Shown here: in pieces, positions 49,888 through 61,305 of the stretch
Position numbering within the stretch: the first letter of the stretch is position 1
Layout: every line of letters begins with the position of its first letter
Assembly: GCA_963749485.1 (NCBI GenBank)
Contig: CAVVMV010000007.1
Span: 1-64,000, forward strand
Source of the DNA: JAZGGS01 sp963749485
Lineage (GTDB): Bacteria; Bacteroidota; Ignavibacteria; Ignavibacteriales; Ignavibacteriaceae
DNA length: 64,000 nt
Direction of reading: 5' to 3'
Translations under genes and position numbers: made by a program
The notes under the pieces: model-generated
Database searches by the model: none
Seen by the model: the letters and a program-made list of their open reading frames with translations, nothing else
Told to the model about the DNA's origin: nothing

Positions 49888-50227
49888 CTTCTTTATGGAT
49901 CCTGTCAATCAATCCTTCAATTTTTTCAACGAAATCGAGAGTATCATCAATAAAAAATTTTATTTCGGGAACGAACTTTAAGCTTATTCTATGAGCCAGC
50001 TCTGTACGTATAAACTTGGTTTTATTATCTATCCTGTCCAGCACCAATGCTCTTTTTTCTTTTTCAAGAACCGATAGATAAATTTTAGCCATTTTAAGAT
50101 CGGGGCTTACTTTAACATTTGTTATTGTAATAAACCCAAGCTCGGGTTGCTGAATTTTATGTAAGAAGATGGAACTAACTTCTTTTTTTATAAGCTGTTC
50201 AACTTTATCAATTCTATGGGATGACAT
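49865..50227 (-). CDS. rbfA: Ribosome-binding factor A
   Basis: The 120-residue cold-shock factor helps 30S maturation near the 5' helix of 16S rRNA. The KH-like fold starts RIDKVEQLIKKEVSSIFLHK, with the family pattern LGFITITNVKVSPDLKMAKI and ELAHRISLKFVPEIKFFIDD. Its 3' end overlaps truB, so the two are translationally linked. infB lies 59 bases upstream. Confidence 0.96.
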   Translation of the reverse strand: MSSHRIDKVEQLIKKEVSSIFLHKIQQPELGFITITNVKVSPDLKMAKIYLSVLEKEKRALVLDRIDNKTKFIRTELAHRISLKFVPEIKFFIDDTLDFVEKIEGLIDRIHKEDGNKTNE

Positions 50228-50286
50228 TTTATTGCTGGGTATTTTGATATATTAATTTGCTGAGAGCTAATTAGTGTTTAGTAAAA

Positions 50287-52846
50287 TCAGGCAAGGGTTT
50301 GTTTTGTTTCAACCAGTTTGTAAGCTTCAAGTATATCGCCTACTTTAACATCGTTATAGTTATTAATATTCAGACCACATTCATAGCCGGCATCTACCTC
50401 TTTAACATCATCCTTAAACCTGCGCAGGGTTCCAATTTCACCTTCCTGTATTACAATACCATCTCTAATCAACCTGATTTTGCTGCTCCTGGAAATTTTA
50501 CCTTCAAGCACATAACAGCCGGCAACAGTTCCAAATTTTGGAACTTTGAATAAGTCTCTTACTTCAACTGTTGCTACAACTTCTTCTGAAACTACTGGTG
50601 AGAGTAAACCTTCCAGGGCAGATTTAACTTCGTTTATTGCATCGTAAATAACGTTATACATTCTTACGTCAACACTTTGTTTTTCAGCAAGTTTACGTGC
50701 ATTTAAGTTTGGTCTTACATGAAAACCGATAATAATTGCATCCGATGCATCGGCAAGCAGCACATCACTTTCGGAGATACCACCAACACCTTTATGAATA
50801 ACCCGCACAATAACTTCTTCTGTAGAAAGTTTCATCAGGGAATCTGCTAAAGCTTCAACGGAACCATCTACATCACCTTTAACTATAAGCGGAAGTTCTT
50901 TTACTCCGCCAATGCTAATCTGTTTTGCAATTTCATCAAGCGTGATGTGATGAACCTGTTTCTGGTCCTGCTCTCTTTTAAGTTGTTGTCTTTTAAGTCC
51001 TATTTCCCTGGCATCTCTTTCCGATTCAAGTACAACAAAAGTATCGCCAGCTTGCGGCGTACCTTCCAAACCTAATACTAAAACTGGTGTTGATGGAGCT
51101 GCTTCAAAAACTTTTTTACCTCTTTCATCAAACATTGCTCTTACTTTACCCTGGTAGATTCCCGCAACAAAAGGATCGCCGATTTTTAATGTTCCTTTTT
51201 GCACCAGAATTGTTCCAGTAATTCCTCTTCCTTTATCAAGTTCTGCTTCAACAACAGCGCCGCGTACATTTCTATCGGGATTTGCTTTTAAATCGAGCAT
51301 TTCTGCTTCAAGTAATATTGTATCTAACAGCTTGTCAATGTTAGTACCTGCTTTTGCAGAAATTTCCACACACTGATATTTACCTCCCCAATCTTCAACA
51401 AGGATATTTCTATCAGCAAGCTGTTGTTTAATTTTTTCTACATTAGCGCCCGGTTTATCGATTTTATTAATCGCAATAACTATTGGCACTTCAGCTGCCA
51501 GGGCATGGTTTATTGCTTCAACTGTTTGCGGCATAACAGCATCATCCGCAGCAACAATAAGCACAACAATATCGGTTAACTGTGCACCGCGAGCCCTCAT
51601 GGCTGTAAATGCTTCATGACCCGGAGTATCTAAGAAAGGTTATTGATTTGCCGTCGCCAACATCCATTTTATAAGCACCAATGTGCTGAGTAATTCCACC
51701 CGATTCACCGGCAACAACATTTGTTCTTCTTACATAATCCAGAAGCGAGGTTTTACCATGATCTACGTGACCCATAATTGTAACAACAGGTGAACGGAAT
51801 TTTAAAGATTCGGGATCGTCCTCAAAATCTTCAAGTGCTTCGGCAGTATATTCTTCCTGGAATTCAACTTCAAACCCAAATTCATCTGCGACCATGGTTA
51901 TAGTTTCCACATCAAGCCGCTGGTTTATAGAAACCATCAATCCAAGTTCAATACATTTAGAAATAACATCGCCAACAGGAACCTGCATTAAATTCGCCAG
52001 TTCGTTAACAGCAATAAACTCGTTTACTTTTATCTTCTGACCTTCCAGGACCATTTCTTCCTGTACTCTTTCTTCTTCGGCTTCCCTGTCTTGTCTTTTC
52101 TTTTTTCTAAAGCTTGCTCTGCCGGAAACCCGGCTATCATCCATACTTGATAAGGTTTTTTTGATGGCTTTTTTTACATCTTGTTCATTTATCTCAAACT
52201 TTTTAACCCGCTTCTTTTTCTTAGCAACAGGAGTTTCTTCAGTACCTGCATCAGTAGTTTTTCTGCGCATACGCGGCTTACGTTTTTTCTTTGCAGTCGC
52301 CTTTTCATCTCCATCTTTAGTTTTCTGCGGCTTCTTATCCTCCTCAAGATCGATCTTACCAATAACCTTTAGTCCTTTTTGCTTACCTGCTTTTTTCTCT
52401 TTCTGTTTAGGAGATTCTTTGGCTTTCTCATCTTTAGATTTAACTTCTGTCCCAGTCTCAGTTTTATCTTTTTCTTTAACGACTTTCTCTTCTTCAGATT
52501 CCTCTTCTTCTGCAACTTTATCGGTTATTTTAATTTCCTCAGGTTCAGAAACCGGGGCTGTTTCTTCAACAGCTACTTCTGTTCCCGCCTCAACAGCTTC
52601 TTCAATTGCTTTTTCTGCTCTCTTCTTATGAAACTCTGCTATTTTTTTGTAATGTTTTTCAGCTTTTTCAATATCCTTTTTGTAATGATCATTGATTGAG
52701 GCGATCATCTCTTCGTTAAGCATAGACATATGAGATTTAACCTTAAAGCCCTTTTCTCTTAAAAACTCGACGAGATTATCGGCGGAAAGATTATACTCCG
52801 TTGCCAGATTATAAATTCTTATTTTCTTTTGTTTAGCTTCAGCCAT
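50287..52846 (-). CDS. infB: Translation initiation factor IF-2 (one frame break)
   Basis: IF-2 is the essential GTPase that places initiator tRNA on the ribosome. It has an IF2_N domain (residues 5-55), a long Lys/Glu-rich linker, a second IF2_N domain (about 265-320) and the G domain with GHVDHGKTSLLDY, DTPGHEAFTAM and AINKIDKPGAN, then the C-terminal beta-barrels. An extra base at 51631 turns FLDTPGH into FLRYSGS and stop. Without it the G2/G3 region is perfect. The full length is about 852 residues. A lesion here cannot be real in a living cell without a second copy. It is followed by rbfA. Confidence 0.97.
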
Positions 52847-52870
52847 ATTTTACACCGGAAATTGAGATGT

Positions 52871-54115
52871 TTACTCTTCTTCAAATTGTGATTTTATCAG
52901 TTCAATAATCTCAGTAACTTTCTTTTCATCGAACTGTTCTATTTCTGCTAGTTTTTCCTGCCCGGCTGTTAATACTTCCAGTGCAGTATCGTAACGGTTA
53001 TTTATAAGAATATCATAAACTTCTTCACCAAGATCTTCCTTAAGGTCTATCAATTCAATGTCTTCATCATAATCTTCAAATGGTTTTTCTTCTCTTAAAA
53101 TTTCTATCTCATAACCGGTTAGCTTCATTGCAAGTCTTATATTAACTCCGTTCCTTCCAACAATAATTGAAACCTGATCAGAGTCGGCAGTAATAACAGC
53201 TTTCTTTTCATCCTCATCAAGTTCAATCTCTTTAATTTTAGCAGGTGCCAGAGCTCTTTGAATAAAGTAGATCGGGTCATCTGAATAATTTATCACATCA
53301 ATATTTTCGTTATTAAGTTCTCTAACAATGGCATGAATACGAACACCCTTCATACCAACACATGCACCAACAGCATCAATTCTTGCATCCTGCGATTCAA
53401 CTGCTACTTTGGCTCTTTCGCCTGGTTCGCGGGCAATAGCTTTTATATCTATTATCCCGTCATAAATTTCAGGAATTTCTATCTCAAAAAGTCTTTGGAG
53501 AAACATATTATCCGCCCTGGAAATAATAATAACCGGACCGCTGTTACCCTTGGTAACATCTTTAACAATAGCTCTAATTGTTTCGCCTTTTTTGTAACGC
53601 TCGAACGGAATTTGCTCAGAGCGTGGTAAGAGCAATTCGTTTTTGTTATGGTTAACCAGTATATCGCTTTTCCTAAGCTGGTAAATATCTCCAACAACTA
53701 TTTCGCCGAGCAGCTCTTTATACTCGCTGTAAACTATTTCTTTTTCAATTTCCCTTATCTTCTGGTTTAAGCTTTGTTTAGCCAGGGTAATTAATCTTCT
53801 TCCCAGAGAGGAAAGTTCTATTTTTTCAACAAAATCTTCTCCAACTTCAAGTTCGTCTTCGTTCCCTTTTGAGTTAACTTCATCGATACTTATTTGTGTA
53901 TCGGGGTCTTCAACTTCTTCAACAATTTCTCTTTCCAGAAATATCTCTATATCACCTCTATCCACATTCACAACAACGTCGAACTTAGCTTCCTCGCCAT
54001 ATTTTTTTCTTATAAGAATACCGAAGACATCTTCGAGTATGCCTGCTAAAACATCTTTATCAAGACCTTTAATCTTTACCATATCGGAAAATGATTCAAC
54101 TATATCACGGTTCAT
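52871..54115 (-). CDS. nusA: Transcription termination/antitermination factor NusA
   Basis: An intact 414-residue NusA that binds RNA polymerase and nascent RNA. The N-terminal domain is followed by S1 (GEIVVGDIYQLRKSDILV), then two KH domains with VGACVGMKGVRIHAIVREL and IIVGRNGVNIRLAMKL. The C-terminus has a helical HhH-like tail (LEVLTAGQEKLAEIEQ). It sits in the conserved rimP-nusA-infB order, 15 bases after rimP and 24 bases before infB. Confidence 0.97.
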   Translation of the reverse strand: MNRDIVESFSDMVKIKGLDKDVLAGILEDVFGILIRKKYGEEAKFDVVVNVDRGDIEIFLEREIVEEVEDPDTQISIDEVNSKGNEDELEVGEDFVEKIELSSLGRRLITLAKQSLNQKIREIEKEIVYSEYKELLGEIVVGDIYQLRKSDILVNHNKNELLLPRSEQIPFERYKKGETIRAIVKDVTKGNSGPVIIISRADNMFLQRLFEIEIPEIYDGIIDIKAIAREPGERAKVAVESQDARIDAVGACVGMKGVRIHAIVRELNNENIDVINYSDDPIYFIQRALAPAKIKEIELDEDEKKAVITADSDQVSIIVGRNGVNIRLAMKLTGYEIEILREEKPFEDYDEDIELIDLKEDLGEEVYDILINNRYDTALEVLTAGQEKLAEIEQFDEKKVTEIIELIKSQFEEE

Positions 54116-54130
54116 TTTAGTTTAACTCCT

Positions 54131-54583
54131 TTAGGAAAAACTTACTAATACTTTTGCTTTAATTATATCTTCAAATTTAATTACCTGTTCTCTGTCTGAA
54201 TAAAAATAAAGATTATCCTCTTCAATTTTTACCAGCTTGGCGGTAATACTTTTTTTATTTTCCCCGGATTTATATCTTACTTCAAATTTCCGGTTAATAT
54301 GTTTTTTATACTGCTTCAAATATTCCAAGGGACGATCCACACCGGGTGTAGAGACATCCAGCCGGTAAGCAGAATTGAGTAATTCGTTCTTTTCGATTAC
54401 ATCGTTTATTTCCCTGCTAATTCTTGCGCAGTCATCGGCAGAGAGATTATCTTCTCCATCAATAAAAATTTCAATTACGTGGTTCCTCTCAGATCCCCTA
54501 AACAGAACTTCTAAAAGGAGGAGATTATTTTTCTCTGAAATTTCCTGCGCTGCATTTAAAATATTTTGCTTAGTTGAGTTCAT
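54131..54583 (-). CDS. rimP: Ribosome maturation factor RimP
   Basis: A 150-residue factor needed for 30S assembly. The two-domain pattern is visible: VLFRGSERNHVIEIFIDGED and ADDCARISREINDVIE in the first, and the signature DVSTPGVDRPLEYLKQYKKH leading to the second. It is the first gene of the nusA-infB unit. There is no ribosome site in front of the ATG; a terminator-like hairpin sits 11 bases upstream instead. Confidence 0.93.
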   Translation of the reverse strand: MNSTKQNILNAAQEISEKNNLLLLEVLFRGSERNHVIEIFIDGEDNLSADDCARISREINDVIEKNELLNSAYRLDVSTPGVDRPLEYLKQYKKHINRKFEVRYKSGENKKSITAKLVKIEEDNLYFYSDREQVIKFEDIIKAKVLVSFS

Positions 54584-54589
54584 ATAAAC

Positions 54590-54612
54590 AAAAATCGCCC
54601 TTAAAAGGGCGA
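54590..54612 (-). terminator. Terminator-like hairpin just before rimP
   Basis: TCGCCCTT (54595-54602) pairs with AAGGGCGA (54605-54612). On the minus strand it runs into T5 and ends only seven bases before the rimP ATG. It could end lapA transcripts or act as an attenuator for the rimP-nusA-infB operon. Confidence 0.7.
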
Positions 54613-54695
54613 ATTAGAGTAAACAAAGATAAGAGTATTTATGGGAAGAAGCAAGAAATCAATATTATCCAACTACAGAGTATTTTGATGACAAG

Positions 54696-54941
54696 CTACT
54701 CGTTTTCGTACGAATTAGCTCGCTTTTCGGTCTTAAGCTCCTTTTTTTTCCTTCTTTCATAAACGCTGCAAGTAAATATTCCTATGACCAATCCGATTAT
54801 GAAAATGACCACAATTAAAACAATTAAAGGAACCGACAGGTTCCAGAAAAAGATTTTAAGTTCTGTTGTTGTGGTATTTTGTACAGCTAAAATTGCAAAA
54901 AGCAGAAAGAGAACCGAGATTATAATCAGTTTTGTTCGCAT
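54696..54941 (-). CDS. LapA-domain (DUF1049) small membrane protein
   Basis: The 81-residue protein has two membrane helices (residues 4-21 and 36-60) joined by NTTTTELKIFFWNLSVPLIV, the LapA/DUF1049 pattern, and ends in a Lys/Glu-rich tail. In E. coli LapA works with LapB in controlling lipopolysaccharide synthesis. No lapB is seen here. It is followed by the hairpin before rimP. Confidence 0.8.
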   Translation of the reverse strand: MRTKLIIISVLFLLFAILAVQNTTTTELKIFFWNLSVPLIVLIVVIFIIGLVIGIFTCSVYERRKKKELKTEKRANSYENE

Positions 54942-55065
54942 AACTTTACAGTTTCAGATTTTGAATGAAATCTATAATTAATAATATACAACTTAAATGA
55001 GCTACTCAAAATTTGAAATAAGCACTTTTTTGCAGATATGGGACTTGAGAGGATTTAAGAATAGC

Positions 55066-55104
55066 ATGAATGAATGAATTAATGACTGGATGAATAAGTA
55101 AATC
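55066..55104. repeat. Degenerate TGAA/TGAAT tandem run
   Basis: The spacer between lapA and the protease (54942-55219) holds a short run built on TGAATGAATGAATTAATGA and similar words. It has no coding content. The rest of the spacer shows only the terminator at 55143. Confidence 0.45.
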
Positions 55105-55142
55105 GCTTTTCAATTTGATATAATGTTTGCAATTAGAAAAAT

Positions 55143-55178
55143 AAAAAATGCCATCCTGCAAAACTAGGATGGCATTTT
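55143..55178 (-). terminator. Terminator of the secreted protease gene
   Basis: AAAATGCCATCCT (55145-55157) and AGGATGGCATTTT (55166-55178) form a 13-bp perfect stem with an eight-base loop. On the minus strand it leads into a T6 run. It lies 41 bases after the protease stop. The same stem core (AATGCCATC) is used at 62644. Confidence 0.93.
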
Positions 55179-55219
55179 AAATTTCCTACCGTTGGGTGGG
55201 AACTAAAATGATCTGCTTT

Positions 55220-57455
55220 TTACTTCAGCAATATCATCTTCTTATTATCTACAAAAGTTCTGCTCTCACCAACAGCTTTTATCTGGTAAATATATGTTCC
55301 AGATGAAAGCTTGCTGGCATCAAAGTTAATCCTGTGATAACCTGCTTCAATAGAACCGGAAACAAGGGTTGCAGCAAGTTCGCCAACAATAGAGTAAATA
55401 GTAATTGTAACGTTGCTTACTTCCGGAATCGAGTACTCAATTGTTGTTGTAGGATTAAACGGGTTCGGATAATTTTGGCTCAAGACTAATCGCCCGGAGC
55501 CATATACATCAATCTCAATCGCATAGCTGAATTCAAATGTACCATCGAGGTCAACTTGTTTTAACCTGTAACGATAATTTCCTGTTCTTAGATCTTCGTC
55601 ATCATAGTTAGTAACTTTTGCTTTCAGTTGTTGTACCGAAACCGGCACACAACCAACCTCGGTGCCAAGCTACCGCTAAAAACAGATTTTCTTTCAATAC
55701 TCAAATCCCTGGTTATTTGTTTCTGTTTCAGTAGTCCAATTCAATGTTACTCTATTACTATTACTGTTTGCAGTAAAGGATGATAACTCAACAGGTATCA
55801 TAGCTAATGCCAATAGATACGCTTCATAAGCATCTATTCTTCCAGCGCCATACCTGTTATCTTTTCCAGCAGCACCCTTTCTCTACAGCAGTTGTTTGAA
55901 TTATCATACTAACTTGTTCAGGAGTTAAAAATGGATTAATTGACAATATCAATGCAGCAGTTCCGGCAACATGAGGAGTTGCACCTGATGTACCGCTAAA
56001 GGAAGAATAACCACCGCCATCAGATAATAGAAGTTGTTCCATTACCAGGTGCAGAAACGTCTGGTTTTAATAATCCCATAGAACCTGGTATTGTTTCGTA
56101 TGGATAATCCTGGTACGCAAGTGGTACCGGATATGGATAACTTGGATGATTTATCTGCTAATCTTCCCATGCCCATGGACCCCAGGGTGAGCTGCTTGCA
56201 ATAATATCGGTGGAAGCATTAACGTTTCCAACTCCTATTACAGAGCTAACACCACCAACCAATGTCTGATCTGGGTGTATCCAGGGACCGGGAGAATTAC
56301 CCGGAGCAGAGATATTAAAAGGAATTCCTACACTATTGCCATCATTACTTGTAGAGTTTGTGTGTACTACACCAGCAGCCAGTTCAACATCAGTCATCTG
56401 CCTGTGCATTGGATAATTTGGCTGCGGATTGAAATACCATTTATAACTATGTGAGCTTGTTGTTACATCAACACCATTATCAACTGCATATTGTATGGCA
56501 AGCCATGAGTCAGCTTCACCACTAATTTTACAATTCATCAGCTTTGCTCTTGGTGCAACACCAGTTTGTGTACCACTGGTTCCATCACCGCAGATTATAC
56601 CCGCAGTACTTGTACCGTGTGTACCGTTAGGTCCCATATTATTATCATTACCTTGCAAAATCCCATCCAATAAAATCATCAATGTAACCGTTGCCATCAT
56701 CATCAATACCATTTATATCACCGGGATCGAAAACCCCGGCGCCTGGGCTCCCTTCAATAGTATGACCATCGCCATCGAAATCTTCACCTAAGTTGTTCCA
56801 GATATTGTTAAATAAATCGGGATGATCCCAATCGCAGCCGGAATCGTTATTAGAAACAAGAACACCCTGCCCGCTATCGCCTTCAGCCCAAACAGCAGGC
56901 GCATTAATTAAAATAAGACCCTGTTGTGGAGCTAGATTGTACCATCTCCCGGAGGTACTGGTATGTGAGGGTTCGGTTGGATCTTCTAATTCACTTTGGT
57001 CTATGGTTGCATCATATCTTATCTCAGCAATTTCATCAAAGTCTTCGGCAAGATTGTATATTACCTGTGGAACTGCTGAAAAGACAACAGTATTTGCAGC
57101 CCATAAAATGTCTATGTGGCTAACAAGGTTTTGCTGCTTTGCATTTTGCAGAAAAGCCAGCACTGCCTGTTGTTGTCTCGGCAGCAAACTCTTTTAAAAC
57201 TCTTACTACCTCTTTTTGTTTATCCTTTCTTGAGAGATGAGCGGTTTCCTGTCTCAGTTCATCAAGAGGATATTGCTCATTAAGAGTTGCGTAAACATCC
57301 ACCGTTTCATTAGCGGGAGTTCCGAGCAGAACTACCTGCAGAAAAGGGTGAATTTTTGAAGATACTTCCTGTGCAAATAAATTTAGGTTGAGTAACACAA
57401 AAAGTGATGCGAGAAGAAGAACAGTAGATTTTTTTTCATCATTGACCTGCTCCAT
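55220..57455 (-). CDS. Secreted subtilisin-like (S8) protease with type IX sorting domain (many frame breaks)
   Basis: This is a surface or secreted serine protease. A signal peptide (LLASLFVLLNLNLFAQ) leads into a pro-region. The catalytic triad is visible: Asp in NNDSGCDWDHPDL, His in GTHGTSTAGII, Ser in SGTSGATPHVAGTAAL. A fibronectin-like stretch (YRYRLKQVDLDGTFEFS) precedes the type A sorting domain with LSQNYPNPFNPTTTIEYSIP. One-base insertions fall near 57430 (A8), 57165, 56655, 56035, 55873, 55702, 55665 and 55612. In addition an in-frame TAG is at 56158-56160. The true start may be the ATG-ATG about 15 bases downstream of 57455, behind GGAG. The restored length is about 740 residues. 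Confidence 0.85.
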
Positions 57456-57685
57456 ATTTTATTGTTGGAATTTAGTAGTGAATTAAAGTGATTCTAACTT
57501 GCTGAAAAGTTAAAACAATATCAAATTTATTGTGGTAAAATTTTATTAATTATTATTCTCCAGGGTGAATAATATTAAAATGAGACAGGACACATAACCG
57601 AAGTTTTGGTTGGTTATGATTAATAAAATTAGCAACTGACTTAACATTAGCCAGTTACCCTTTTCTTATGTTAACGGGCAGAAGT

Positions 57686-58369
57686 TTAGTTGCTCAATAA
57701 TATCTTTTTAATAGTTTCTGTTTTTTCATCAACTTTTACTTTTTCCTCATCGCTTAATTCCAACTCTGCTATTTCATTAAATTCTTCAAAAGCTTCGTTG
57801 TACAAACCTTTTTCAAATAAGATATCTGCAAAAAAGATTCTGTAGGAAGATAGTAATTTAGTATCAGGATATTTTCTGAATGTTTCTTGTGCAAACACAA
57901 CTGCCGATTCTTTCATATCAGTCTCAGCAAGCTGCATTGCGCCGTTCAATCTTTTAATCCCAAAGTCACTCGATAACAATTCAAGTTCATCACTATTGCC
58001 TTCATCAGTACCGTAAACAGCGGTGTTACCGGATTTCCCGTTCCCGTTATTTTTAGGTGCATTTATCATATCTTCCATTGCAAGCGCAAGAAGCAATTCA
58101 TCCGTGCTCATCTTCTTAATACTGCTTACAGATATTGCGGAAGATTCATTCAATGTGAAGTGCAGGTTGTTACTTTTTAATGTAATGGAGGAATTATCTC
58201 CAGTTGATATTACTGCATCCTGTTCAATCGTTTCGCTTTCTTTAAGATCAACCCAGTTTTCATTTCCACCGGCTTGATATTTAGCATTACCAGTTATTTT
58301 TGCAACTGTGAATTCCTGTGCTAACATTAAGCCTGTACTTAATAATAAAAATAAAATTATCTTCTTCAT
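57686..58369 (-). CDS. Exported FecR-like/TPR-type protein
   Basis: The 227-residue intact protein has a signal peptide (IILFLLLSTGLMLAQ), a FecR-like beta-domain near residues 22-80 (KITGNAKYQAGGNENWVDLK, then DAVISTGDNSSITL), a Gly/Asn linker near 105-120, and a helical C-terminal half resembling a TPR (YRIFFADILFEKGLYNEAFE). Such proteins often sit in envelope operons. It follows the barrel-transglutaminase gene by 15 bases. The molecular role is unknown. Confidence 0.68.
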   Translation of the reverse strand: MKKIILFLLLSTGLMLAQEFTVAKITGNAKYQAGGNENWVDLKESETIEQDAVISTGDNSSITLKSNNLHFTLNESSAISVSSIKKMSTDELLLALAMEDMINAPKNNGNGKSGNTAVYGTDEGNSDELELLSSDFGIKRLNGAMQLAETDMKESAVVFAQETFRKYPDTKLLSSYRIFFADILFEKGLYNEAFEEFNEIAELELSDEEKVKVDEKTETIKKILLSN

Positions 58370-58384
58370 TTTTTTACCTTCCTG

Positions 58385-60359
58385 TTAATAAACATCTATT
58401 ATTTCTACATTGCCTGTAGCAATACCTAAATCAGAAATGGCTTCTTTATTAAATTTCTCAACACCAACATTCCAGGCAGTGTTAAAATCTGTTAAGGAAG
58501 TTGTTTCAACCGGCAGCCACACCTCGCTCTTCCCGCTACTGTTTTCCCGAACAAAATATTTTGTATCGTTGTTGGTAACCAGTTTTGCCTGGTTAGGAGA
58601 AAGTTTTGTATTGAAAAGAATATTTACGTGCCTGATATCGCCATCGGTTTTATAATCAACTAAAGCTGTTTGAATACCAACACTTTCCAGCAAAGAGCTG
58701 TAACAAACACTAAGGTCGTCGCAATCTCCGCCTTTAAGCTGAACGGTTTGCTGTGGGAACTGTACATATTCTGCAGTAGCCCTGGGATCAGAAGTATAAA
58801 CCATCCTTTTTATAAAATCATTAAAAAGAAGTTTTGCTTTATGAAATGTGGATAGTGCTGACGGTAGTGTATCGAGCAGTTCTTTATTATCACTTAAAAC
58901 GGTTTTTGAATAATCCATGGAAAAAGTGATATCCCGCATTATAAAATATCTTAGGTTGCTAACCTTTCCATCCCATGCATTAACACTGTTTACCAAAGTA
59001 GCTTTCTGAAACCGGTCATCCGGTTCTTCGTTAACTGTGGTAACATAAAAATCCGCATAAGAAAGTACTGGTTTTTCTGAAGAATAACCTTCCGGAATTA
59101 TTGTATAGAAAGGAATCCTTAGTGTATCGAACGGATCAATAATAACAACAGGCGACTGAATTTTTTCATCGTTCAAACCTTCAATTTTTACTAACGGTTT
59201 AACTGTAACATGTTCATCCGTAAGGTTTACAAGTATGCCATAAGCAAAGGGGAAATCGAGATAGCTATCGTAAAAAGTGGGGTAAATTTCTTCAACAATT
59301 TCTACATCAATCAATTCCACTCTTTTTTCGGCAACGCTGCTAATAGTAAAAGCCACTGATAATATTAACTTATCAAAGCTGTAACGATTATTAAGAATGT
59401 TATAAATTCCTTCATCCCTGAAAGTGGAAAAGCTCTGCGTAGTTTTCCTGTTGGAAAAATATTTTACCCCGGAAAGAATTACTTCAAAAAGATCTGTCTT
59501 ATATCCAAACGAGGGAACAATCCCTGCAATAACAGGGGTTTGGTATCTATCGTGAAAGATAGTGGCTCCGTATGAAAAATCTCCGGCATAACCCGTAATA
59601 CTTGCCTGGAAAGATTGCGAAGTTTCGTAAACAAAGTGAAGGTTAAATGGTTTGATGGGAGTATAACTTGCTCCAAACATTGCCCCGGTATTATGTTTTA
59701 ATTTGAACTCTCTGAAATCCTCGTTCGCAAAATTCATCACCAAAATTAAAAAGATTTATGGAAGCTGCGCGGAAACTGAAATTGTTGTTTAATTTATAAT
59801 CAATTCCTATATCGCCTCTCCAGGTTTCTACTTTTTCATTAAGGGTTTCGCGCACAAGGTAGAGTGTATCACCAAAAACCGGTTTAACAATTTCCTGGTT
59901 AATTTCCTGGTTAAAAAATCTGAATGTAAACCCAGCGCTTAACTGGTTTGTAAATTTATAAGAATAACCAAATCCAAATATTTCTTTATATGTAAACTTA
60001 GCTTCAAGTGATTGTGTTGTTGAATCTTCCAGAACAATTGATTCGCCGGTATTAAATAAAAATTCTTTCTGATAACCGGGAGTGAATCTTCCTGTAAAAG
60101 CATGCCCGTTTAATTTTTTAGCAAGTGATATGGAGTAAAGATTTGAATTAACAGTTTCTGAAAATTCAGATCCATAAGAAAACGAGATCCCCCAATCTTT
60201 AACATTAGAAAAATTTGATGGGTTTGCTTCGTAACCGTATAAAGGAATAGTTAAATTTTCCGGTAAACCCCAATAGCCGGCAAGCCCAAATGAACTTTGC
60301 GGAAATATGTTAATATTCGCAATCATCACTGTTAAAAAAAATAAAACTAAATATTTCAA
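58385..60359 (-). CDS. Outer-membrane barrel fused to a transglutaminase-like domain (one frame break)
   Basis: The N-terminal 330 residues, after a signal peptide (LVLFFLTVMIANINIFPQ), look like a FadL/PorV-type barrel (GYEANPSNFSNVKDWGISFS, then many alternating strands). A beta-sandwich-like stretch follows (about 350-460). The C-terminal domain has the transglutaminase core: Cys in LKGGDCDDLSVCYSSLLESVG, His in DIRHVNILFN, and an acidic third residue as Glu in EVWLPVETT where Asp is usual. An extra T near 59735 breaks the frame, and removal gives GDEFANEDFREFKLK. The TTG start overlaps the preceding lipoprotein stop (TTGA). Total about 657 residues. Role unknown. Confidence 0.7.
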
Positions 60360-61255
60360 GGAATATCTATAACTATACTATGAATACTTTGTGCTGATAC
60401 TAGTAATCTATTATTACCATCATCTTTAAAACTTTCAAAACTTCTTATAAATGTAAAAACAAGCTTGCTAAATCTTTCAAGCGGTAATTCATTTAAAAAC
60501 TGTTTTGGAACAACCAGGCTCCCATCATCCTTTGTTCTTATTCTATAAACAGGAATTGTAAATATGTGCCCATGTTTTATTACTCCTAATAACTATTGTA
60601 ACTCGTTTGTCGTGCAATGCGTTCCAGCTAAGTATTGCCTGTAAATCTCTGTTAGCACGGCTTCCCTGCATAATAACATTACCATTAATTTCATGCGGAG
60701 TTCTTATATCGAAAGTAATCGGTGGAAATACAATCGGATTAAATTCAAACTGGATTGAAGAGTTATACCTAAACCTGAAAGGATCTAAAATTCCGCTGTA
60801 AAGGATATATTTTTTACCAAGCACAGTATCCATCGGCATCACCCTGGTCGCGGTAACGTAATGTAAAATCATCAGTTCTTGCAAAATGATTATCAAACTT
60901 TATAATTCCGGGTGTAACGGTTCTATAAGCAAGAAGTGTTGTCCCATCGGAATAATATATCGGTTTGATTTCTATCAAAGAAAATTGCCTGGGCAAGTGA
61001 TAAGTTAAAAGTTTCGTTATCATTCGTAATCTTAATTCCGCTAAGCGAAATTATATTTGTAAGCCCTCTTAAATCCTGTTCCAATCCTGAAGTATCTACA
61101 CCGCTGTTATAATACTGATCGTCCAGGTTTTTATTAAGAACTTCGTATTCATCTTCAGATGAATCGTCAAACAATTCTGTTGGTGCCGGTTTATCACATC
61201 CCGAAATAAAAAGAAGTGATAAAAACAGTGCCGTTATTGTAAGTAAATTTTTCAT
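60356..61255 (-). CDS. Lipoprotein of unknown function (three frame breaks)
   Basis: The ATG at 61255 starts MKNLLTITALFLSLLFISGC, a lipoprotein signal with lipobox ISGC. The frame extends 20 codons further upstream, but that part is not signal-like. Three one-base insertions (near 60985, 60835 and 60558) cut it. Restored parts read FSLIEIKPIYYSDGTTLLAY, DTVLGKKYILYSGILDPFRF and KHGHIFTIPVYRIRTKDDGS. The protein ends SIHSIVIDIP at the TGA shared with the next gene's TTG. About 298 residues, with an all-beta look. No known family recognised. Confidence 0.6.
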
Positions 61256-61305
61256 AATGTTTAATTTATAGTTGAACTTTTTCATTATCAATCTTAAAAA
61301 AATTA

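Noticed and set aside
52161..52631. Plus-strand ORF rich in Phe and Ser opposite infB
   Set aside because: It is the mirror of the Lys/Glu-rich IF-2 linker, a common artefact.
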